NCBI GenBank assembly: GCA_030340625.1
Contig: JAOPHQ010001134.1
Coordinates: 416,001 to 480,000 of the forward strand
Origin: Merluccius polli
Lineage: Eukaryota; Chordata; Actinopteri; Gadiformes; Merlucciidae
Direction of reading: 5' to 3'
Length of the DNA: 64,000 bases
The notes beneath the pieces were generated by a model. It was not told the origin of the DNA. It saw only the letters and a program-made list of their open reading frames with translations, and searched no databases. Both the position numbers and the translations under genes were made by a program. Below are positions 47,324-64,000 of this stretch, piece by piece (the first letter of the stretch is position 1; each line of letters opens with the position of its first letter).

Positions 47324-47384
<61 letters not shown>
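47324..47384. repeat. (CT)n microsatellite in abhd2 3' UTR
   Basis: About 30 CT units starting 15 nt after the abhd2 stop codon, so it should be transcribed in the 3' UTR. Confidence 0.95.
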
Positions 47385-47391
<7 letters not shown>

Positions 47392-47529
47392 CCACCCCTG
47401 CCGTCACGTTACTGAGGAGACTCCCAACTAAAAGGTGAAACTGCCATCTCCTCCCTGCGTTCTGGTCCCCCCCTCGTCTCTCTGCCTGTCACCTACAGAC
47501 CCTGGCCCCTTGCCTTCAACCCACCTCGC

Positions 47530-48098
47530 TAGGGATGGGCATTTCAAGCAAAAATACTATTCGATCATCACTGGACCATTATTCGAAGATCACAAAAGTT
47601 AGTTTAATCTGTATTTTATACAGTCTGGCGTTACATTCACACCAGAGCTCCACTGGCCACTGGTTGTAGAGCTAGCGGGATACACTTTTAAACAGAGATT
47701 TGAGTGTTATCTATTGGGAACATTTTGAAACGTGAGACATATCTGGGTTAATTGGGCTTTAGCTAGGCTATTGTTTAGGGCAGGGGACTTTGTAATTTGT
47801 CTATTGTGTAGAAATATTGACCAAACGATGGCTCTATAGAGAGGAGTGGTGCTGCCCGTCTCCTGGGCAGGTCTACACCGCTAGACACATGGGATACCGA
47901 TGATGGTGTCTTTAGTTCCCTGCGGCAAATCGTTGTAATTCGGAGCGTGGATATCTATTAAATATCCAATAACTTTCTAACTTAAAAAAACAATAACACT
48001 TTTGTATTTTTTAAGACAAGACAATAGTCGCATAAACTATTACATTTTTTATAATTTAACGACTATTCGAAAATTCGAAAAATCATGACCCATCCTTA
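47530..48098. mobile_element. Nonautonomous hAT element
   Basis: Ends TAGGGATGGGCATTTC and (reverse strand) TAAGGATGGGTCATG. The 8-bp flanks CACCTCGC and CACCTCAC match at 7 of 8. Interior has TTCGAAAATTCGAAA-type words. It lies just 3' of the abhd2 stop, possibly within its 3' UTR. Confidence 0.8.
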
Positions 48099-48840
48099 CA
48101 CCTCACCTCACCACCTGCACTACACACATCATATACTATGGATAACGGGCAAAAATAATACTAACTACTGCCTTGGTGCTGTTTCTAATCGTGAGTGGAT
48201 CCGAAAGCAGCGTGAGACCTGATTTATTTGCACGCACACGCACACACGCATATGCTCACGAGGATCCCTGGACATGGATGCGATGACCAAATACAAATGC
48301 ATACATATTGAGGAAGTCTGCAATCTACATGCCATACTGTAACCATACCATTGCCCTACCAATGGTTCCCAACCTTTTTGGCTAACCACACCTTGAAACA
48401 AGTCCATACCCTTTCGCTCGACGTGGGAGTACACGTTAAGAACATGCCAACTGTCACAGCTGAGGACTTCACCTGCTGTCTATAGATAGTCAATATTTTT
48501 GTACCTCAAGAGAAAAACTGTCTGCAAATATAATTGGCGATACATATCCAAAAGTTGAAGAAAAAAAAAAAGGTTTTTCCATTTCCAGACGATCTGTAAG
48601 AGGGGTTTTAGCCCACACCAGGTTTGGAGCCACAGGTTCAGACCATATAAGTCAAACAAAGAGCACATACAACTACTCATAGGACTCATCATACACAACT
48701 GTTGTGAGGCCAATTTCCCTTTTTAAATGACCTGCATGGAGCTCACTGCTTATCACCGCAGACTTGGCCATACGCCTAGTTTTCTGTCTCGACCAACACC
48801 GCCTCTTAGAAATATGTAACTCACAGATGCTATATTAACA

Positions 48841-48991
<151 letters not shown>

Positions 48992-48999
48992 CCCATTCT

Positions 49000-51950
49000 C
49001 GCGATGGAACCTGTGTCTCCTTTTTTCCCCATCATGGGGAATGTCAATGACTAAGTGGTGGTGGTTTCGTTGTTGCGGTTGAAGTCTCCCGCCCCTGTCT
49101 GCCCAGGTCTTGCCCCCGTGCCATGTTAGCAACACCTACGTCTGGGCTTGTTCGCTCCCCAGACCGGGCCGAGAACTTATATGCAATGCAGGGTTCACCT
49201 GCGCATTCCTACTGCGTTTATTTTCCTTTTTGTCACCTTCAACCTTCAATGCACTTTATGCTCTGTTGAATATTTTTTATTTATTGTCTCCTTTTGTTTT
49301 AGTTTTGCTTTGTTTCCATGATTGCCATTCATATTAGCTGTGGAGATTTCTGTGTATGTAGGTTGACTTCACCGTTGCTACTGCGACGAGTGAGGAAATG
49401 GAGAGGAGGGAGGGAGGAGAAAGGAAGGGAGAGGTTTGGCAACTGTTAAAAGTGAAGAGTCTTCCGATGACCCCATGCCACCCCCACACCTCCACTTCAT
49501 TTCACTTCCAACCGGAGGGCCGTGTGTGCTCCTCTCTGGGTTTTTCCCCCCCTTCTGAGCCCGTCTGCTCTTTCACCTGCCATTGACCGGCGTCAGCATC
49601 AAAACAAGCAGGTAGCACTCAAGTAGTACTCAACTCTGCTACTGCTCTGCAGGAGCACAGATGACAGCTGGCTCCACCCAGTGTCCTCCTGTCATGCTCC
49701 TAAACCCTACAGTACAGCTTACAACCGCCCCCCCTGTTGTTCTGAAGATGTGGTGTTGTATGCACCTGTGAGCCTGTCTCTGGAAGGTGGGCTGTGGTAA
49801 AGTGCAGTAGTACACCCTGTGGGGAAAGTGCAGGTTTTCCTGGTGGTCTTGAGATAACTTGTTTTTTTGTCGCTTATTTGATCTGAGCTGTGAGGTGTAG
49901 TGAAGAGTGGTCAAGAGGCGTTTGGATACTGGACCATCGTTGAACCAAATGTTTGACTCTGTAGTTCAGTAATTGTCAGAATAGTGGGTGTTTTACAGAG
50001 TAGTGAAGACCACTGCGTGTGTGTGTGTGTGTGGCTTAAGGTTAGTTTTGAACAAGCGTACGGACACCACTGGATTGTCGTCCTATTATTTTGACTAGGC
50101 CAATGGTGAGTGGCCCTTATTCCCGGCAGGCGAGCAGGTTTATCCCAAAGTTTAGAGTTAAAATAAAATGTTTTATTCTGTTTTAAAATCATCTTGCAGA
50201 CAGCGTTCTATTAAACTGGAGTAAAGTGTTAATATGCTGCAAATAAAAGTTTCAAGCAAGATGCATATAAGAAAATGTCCTACTGTGAACACTGATTGGA
50301 CGGTTTGATGCTGGAAAGTGAGGAAGTCCTGCAGCTACACAAGAGATTCTGAACTGCTGCTGTTCGCCAAGTCAATATGCACAACTTCAAATAGTCTACA
50401 TTTTCTTGTTTGGCAATTGTGTTGCTCATTTAAGTGCTAACCATAGATTAATTCAGACGTCAGACATTCTGGTGAGACACATTCTTCACATTAGGTCTGT
50501 CCTGCTGCCTTTACATCTTCTAATCGTATCTGTCTTGCGCCACCTAGAGTGTGGCAACGGCAACGTCTTAAACATGCTGATGACGACAACGTTCAGTCAT
50601 GCAGTATACATCTAAAAGGGTTCAGTAAGCACTTCACAGCAAGTCTGATCAGATTGATTTATTGATTTTGTTTTGGTTTTTTTAAACACCAGCACGCCCT
50701 CCTGTGGTGCCACAAAAAATAGTAGATTGTGTTTTTTATTTTTTTTTTTTTTTTATATTTCTTTTGAGAATTATGCCTCCCCATAACTTTGCACAAAGAT
50801 GCAGGTTTGAATGTGTTGGCTACAATCTTTCATTTTCTATGTTATTTTGTGGATTTTTTGTAATTAATATTGTTATTGTGACTAATTGTTTTATTATTGT
50901 CCTGTTTGAAAGACCTCAGAGTGGGAGTATTATGAAGATATGCATAGCTGTGTTATGTCACACCACCTCTGGTTAACCAAACCAAAACACGTCTTCACTT
51001 TATTAAAAGATACCTATTGAAATGTACTAAAATCTATACAAATCTCTATATAGTATATATATATAAAATAGAATACAAATTATACATTTTGAGGGACCAG
51101 GGATAACAGGGATTATCAATACTGGCAATAAGGTATATGGCAGGATTGGAAGGGTTTTCTTATGCCAATCCTTTATGTAATACAACTAATTGTGTCAAAA
51201 GTATTTTGGAAAGACCCTTATATGCCTGGAGATTTTCGTTTTCTTATGTTTCTCATGTATTTTTCATGAGAGTTGGATTTTGAATGTTGTCTTTCTGTTC
51301 ATATAAAACCCTAATCCCTGTGCAGTTGTATAATTAAAACCTAGGGTTGTGTGTTTTCTGTGTTGGAAGTTACAAGAGATGTGTCAGACTTTAATCAGCG
51401 TCTTGTAATGTTTAGAAGGCTTTGGAATTTATTTTCATTTCGGACACCCTTAACAATGATCTGGTTTCACTGTGTCGTGTCCCACCTGTCTGCTGCTACA
51501 GGTCCACTTCTGAGTTTACAAGACATACTGTAATGTCTGGAGATGGTTATGTGCTGTGGTGTCTGGGGAAGCGATAAAACTGTCAGATATTCTCATGCAT
51601 CATTCATGAACTATGGTCACTGATGTGATTTGTTAAGGGAACCAATGCTTTGTGGCGTAATGATTTGAGAGAATATGGGTATTGTGTTTAAAAAAATAAA
51701 CTATTTTCTCAAAAGAAAAAATATTTTCTTGTATCATTTTCTTTCTTTGTCATGGCAATATTTACTAGCTGTCCTGTATGCAATACTTATGTTAACGTCT
51801 CCCTTAAGGTGCACTGACACAAATGTAAACATTTTTTTTAAAAGTACATGTTTTGTGTTACTTTTCTGAGTTTGACTTGAGCAAAAATATACTTTTTGAA
51901 GATAAAAATATTAGAAACTTGCCTTACACATTTTTACTCAATGTATACAT
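49000..51950. other. abhd2 distal 3' UTR / intergenic, no gene seen
   Basis: AATAAA-type signals occur (for example AAATAAAAG near 50240), so a long abhd2 3' UTR is possible. I see no exon, RNA gene or clear mobile-element boundaries in this stretch. Confidence 0.4.
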
Positions 51951-51952
51951 TT

Positions 51953-53210
51953 AGGGCATTTAGCAGACGCTTTTGTCCAAAGCGACTTACATTAAGTACA
52001 TTTGTTAGAAGAAAGTGCAACAGTAAATTGCTATCAGTAGAGTAAGGATTTCACAAGAACGAGTTTCAAGCACACCTAATTGCTAAGTTAACCCATTGCT
52101 ATTATACAAACGAGATACGGGCGAAAATACTAAGCGCAGAATATCAAAGTAAGAGCCAGGACATACAAACAGAATAATTACAAAGTTGTTCTTTTTCTTT
52201 TTTGGGGGGTCCAGGTGGGGGGGTCCAGGTGAACAGGTGGGCCTTGAGTCTCTTACGGAAGCAGCTGATCGACTCTGCGGTCCTCACGTCAGCAGGGAGC
52301 TGGTCCGCCATAACGGCGCCAAGACAGTGAAGAGTTGTGACTTAGCTGTGCGACCTTTGCTTTCTCTCAGGGATGGCAGTACCAGCCAAGGTAGTTGCAC
52401 GGAGGGCTCTAGCCGGGGCGTGGGGTCTGACTAGTGCTTGGAGGTAAGTCGGGGGGGTTCCGTTGACGGCCTTGTAGGTCAGTACCATCGTCTTGAATCT
52501 GATACGAGCTGCTACAGGGAGCCAGTGGAGGTCGCAGAAGAGAGGGGTCACATGGGAGAACTTCGGCAGGTTGAACACGAGTCGTGCTGCCGCGTTCTGG
52601 ATGCACTGCAAAGGCTTGATGGCGGAGGCAGGGAGTCCAGCCAGGAGTGAGTTGCAGTAGTCGAGGCGGGAGATGACGAGTGCTTAGACCAAGAGCTGCG
52701 CTGCTTCCCTCGTGAGGAAGGGTCGGATCCGGCGGATGTTGTAGAGAGCAAATCTGCAGGATCGGGTCACCGCAGTGATGTTGCAGCGCAGTTGGTCATC
52801 CAGTTTGATGCCGAGGTTCCTCGCAGTTGATGAAGGACCCCCCACAACATCCTCAACAGTTACCAGTAGGTCCATGTGAGGTCCTTCCCCGGCAAGAAGA
52901 GTTGCTCAGTCTTGTTGAGGTTGAGCTTCAGGTTGTGCGCAGACGTCCAGGTGCTGATGTCTGCCAGACAATCTGAGATGCGAGTTGCAATCAGGCTGTC
53001 AGAGGAGGGGAAAGAGAGGAATATTTGAGTGTCATCTGCGTAGCAGTGATAGGAGAAGCCATGCGAAGTGATTACAGAGCCTAAAGATCTAGTGTATAGG
53101 GAGAACAGAAGCGGTCCTAATACTGAGCCTTGAGGGACGCCGGTGTCAACAGAGCAGGGTTCGGACAAGGAACCATTCCACGTGACCTGGTAGGTGCGGT
53201 TCGTCATGTT
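51953..53210 (-). mobile_element. 5'-truncated L2 LINE with broken RT frame
   Basis: On the minus strand, 53207-52860 encodes the reverse-transcriptase segment VPQGSVLGPLLFSLY and the catalytic YADD in CYADDTQIF. The frame shifts near 52870, continues in 52875-52684 with TARNLGIKLDDQL, hits a stop near 52686 and resumes in the same frame through NAAARLVFNLPKFSHV and LHWLPVAARIRF to about 52342. The 3' UTR ends in the typical AAGCGTCTGCTAAATGCC tail near 51960. One frameshift, one stop and the missing 5' part show it is dead. Confidence 0.9.
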
Positions 53211-53342
53211 TGTTGCTCTGCTTGTTGAAAGTTATTTACCAAAGATATTGTAAATTGCATAGGCTAGATATTTGGAAACAACTAATTTATATTGGACATA
53301 GAGCAGTGAAACAATGTAACATTTTTGGAAAACAATTCATAT

Positions 53343-53348
53343 TTTATT
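53343..53348 (-). promoter_or_regulatory. rlbp1: Possible rlbp1 poly(A) signal
   Basis: AATAAA on the minus strand about 680 nt after the rlbp1 stop codon, the clearest canonical hexamer I noticed between the gene and the L2 fragment. Confidence 0.35.
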
Positions 53349-54029
53349 GAATATACATCCTAAACATTGGCATAATATGTGACAACAATCCTGCCAAACT
53401 GGTAAATAATCTTCCAAACCATTTCACAACTTTTTGTTTTGTTTGAAAGTTGTTTTTTTTTGACATAAGGCTGTTTTCAAAAGAAAAAAATATTTCCATG
53501 GCAAGATGACAAGTTTGGCCCGTGTCTAATCTACCCACAAATATTATTATTCTCTATCATACATTATTCTACAGTTCTTCTGAGACCATCTTTTAAAAGG
53601 GCTCTGCTAACACCATCTAGATGTTCTTGTGCAGACCAGTCTCTCTTCAGCTATGCCATGCTATTGAGTAAATAATACATTTTTTTAAGGCACCAGATAC
53701 ATTTTCATTTCCAGTTGTATTTCAAACTGTTCCCCACTACCACCGAATCAAGGAATTCAATACCAGGAGTAACCACCTTACAGGCCATCCATCAACTTTC
53801 ATATTCCATTTGAAATATTCATATTTTTTCATCCCTTCACATCCCATCCCTCTCACGTGTCTTAATGTTAACCCATTGTAAAAAAAAAACAACATTTCTT
53901 GTTCAATTCTACATGCTTCTTTTTGTCCTGGAAGAAATGTTTTAGGTGAAGGTGAAATGGCAAGTCTAGTTCAGAACAGTTCAGGGCCTTGTCCCCGTCC
54001 GGTGTTGTGAGATCTTTAACAGCGCATTT

Positions 54030-62386
<8,357 letters not shown>

Positions 62387-62395
<9 letters not shown>

Positions 62396-62427
62396 GGTTC
62401 AGGGATGTTGCAGCAGCTTCACGTGCA
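62387..62427 (-). other. rlbp1: rlbp1 start-codon exon (leader plus three codons)
   Basis: On the minus strand, an acceptor TTGTTACAG at 62428 is followed by 32 nt of leader, a good Kozak context GAACCATGG, codons Met-Ala-Ala and the donor GTAAGT at 62386. Phase 0 joins it to the exon at 60986. A very short N-terminal exon before GTFR is expected from human RLBP1 (MSEGV-GTFR). Confidence 0.7.
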
Positions 62428-62656
62428 CTGTAACAATGTGTAGCATTAGCAGAACACAAGCTCAGTACATGAAGTATGGTATTGTTTTTCTTTGGATAGA
62501 TGCTTCTTGGTATCAGTGGATGTTCATGTTCATATCATTGCAGTAGAACTAGGTGTGATTTTACTTAATTCCTCTAAATCTTGATAATCTAAAAACAGAT
62601 TTGAACTTGAGGCATCATAACTACTCATCATTAAATATAATTATTTTAAACATAGT

Positions 62657-63958
62657 GGGGCAATTGCTCTGTCGCTAGCTTAGCCACTTTTTAGAGTTTA
62701 ACACGGTTTTAAACTCGTCGGTGACGCAAGAAGTCACGTGACGTCTTAAGCTCCATTGCTGTGTCGTATGTACCTGTGGTTTAACCTGCAGCTGCGTTTT
62801 ACCTTGATCTCAATTGCTGTCTTCAGAGAAATTCACATCAGACACTAGAGGGCGTATTTTGTGCGTGTTAGTCTAGTCTCCAAACGGACATGGTTTTAGA
62901 GGAGACTAAACCAGTTTGCAGGATGAAACAAGGCTCCATTACCGACACACACAGAATTAGTTTTATTAATTATTATTAGTAGTATTAATAATAATGTATG
63001 ATACATTTACACTTATTACGCCAGATAGGCCTTCAGTACAATAACAATATTGGACATAGTAGATTAGAATGAGCAGTGATATTTCACGGCTCACGGGGCT
63101 CAGGTCTCGGTCGTGCGTCCGCTCAGCAATAGCATTACGCGCTTCAACTTTCAAGCGCTTCCATAAATTATTTAAATGTGCCGGGCTGCTCGGTCTTCTG
63201 CTGAGATCTACTGTTACATGAGATCATCCCAAACAGACTTTCTTCGGAGCGTGGTGGTGGTGTCTTTCCTCGCGTCTTCCACCGTGTCCACAACACCTCG
63301 AATGCAGTAGGCCTACAATAAATATAACTTCTGCTCCTCGTTATAGTTCTCTATCCGAGACATGTTCATCCTAACTACCCTCTCCAGGGGTGCAACTACC
63401 CAGTGTCAGGGGGGTATGCAGCAACAATTTTGGCGCCCCCCATAAACATTACGTGGTGCGCGGTTGTTGACGGGGTGGGGGGCTGCGTGGTTGTTGACGG
63501 GGGCGCCCCCCTGGTGCGGCGCGATTGTTGACGGGGGGGGGGGGGGGGGGACAAGTAATTGATTGATTGACGTAGGTGAGGGCAGATTCAGATTCCAGAC
63601 TCAGATTTCCACAAAAAGTAGGCTAGACTATTTCAGAATATATTTCAACATTATTTGCGTTTTATTATATTAAAGTTCACTTTACATTCCCATTAAGTTT
63701 TTGTTGGTAATTATAGCACAAAATGCATCCAACATTAAGTTAAGATTGCGTCTGCTGGAGTATAACGGGAAATCAGAGTACTTGCGGTTTAACCCGAGTT
63801 TAACTAGGAATCAGCTGATCCTGTGTCGGTCAGTACACAGCAATCAGGTTTAACTTCGTGCGCAGCTGCGAGTTAAACTCCAAAACCTCCGGTTTACGGA
63901 GTACGGTTTTAAACCGCAGCACAGCTAACGCAATGCTAACTGACAGAGCAATTGCCCC
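62657..63958. mobile_element. TIR element with 3-bp TSD
   Basis: GGGGCAATTGCTCTGTC at 62657 with an inverted copy ending at 63958, further inverted similarity inside (GCTAGC/GTTAGC and GGTTTTAAAC-type segments), and AGT on each side. 1302 bp, no transposase frame. Upstream of rlbp1. Confidence 0.78.
63454..63550. repeat. GC-rich short tandem repeat with G run
   Basis: Three degenerate units carrying GGTTGTTGACGGGG or GATTGTTGACGGGG, ending in a run of more than 15 G. Inside the 62657-63958 element. Confidence 0.7.
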
Positions 63959-64000
63959 AGTATTATTTTAAACCTTGATGCATTAATAAATAAGACAATC

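Overview
The window is vertebrate nuclear DNA, almost certainly from a ray-finned (teleost) fish. It has split genes with GT-AG introns, very long (CA)n/(TG)n microsatellites, many small terminal-inverted-repeat elements, L2-type LINE pieces and a BEL/Pao retrotransposon. The gene order and strands, HAPLN3(-) MFGE8(-) ABHD2(+) RLBP1(-), match the human 15q26 block as I know it. I could not assign a species.

Layout. (1) 1.3-5.3 kb, minus: hapln3, five coding exons, 362 aa, hyaluronan/proteoglycan link protein. (2) 10.6-31.0 kb, minus: mfge8, ten coding exons, 474 aa, three EGF-like plus two discoidin (F5/8 C) domains. Its 10.9-kb first intron holds a BEL/Pao LTR retrotransposon (21446-29527) in antisense. 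The two 708-bp LTRs look identical and a 5-bp target duplication flanks the element. (3) 31.0-32.8 kb: short divergent intergenic region with candidate promoters for mfge8 and abhd2. (4) 35.4-47.3 kb, plus: abhd2, nine coding exons, 434 aa, with an intact Ser/Asp/His triad. (5) 47.3-54.0 kb: convergent intergenic region with two nonautonomous hAT-like elements (one just upstream of it, in the last abhd2 intron), microsatellites and a 5'-truncated L2 LINE. (6) 54.0-62.4 kb, minus: rlbp1 (CRALBP), seven coding exons, 313 aa, with a three-codon start exon and one GC-AG intron. (7) 59.8-64.0 kb: three inverted-repeat elements with 3-bp target duplications in and around the 5' end of rlbp1.

Every exon set was assembled from splice consensus and reading phase. 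The summed lengths (1089, 1425, 1305 and 942 nt) are exact multiples of three with no internal stop, so all four host genes look intact. They do not form one pathway. hapln3 and mfge8 encode secreted matrix/bridging proteins, abhd2 a membrane-anchored serine hydrolase, and rlbp1 a retinoid carrier of the visual cycle. Their linkage is old synteny.

I found no undescribed multi-gene system. The most interesting signals are: UG-repeat tracts that replace the polypyrimidine tract at splice acceptors in two genes; complementary CA/UG repeats inside one rlbp1 intron and around abhd2 exons 2-3; a series of near-perfect short hairpins that resemble template-switch mutations; and nested mobile elements of very different ages.
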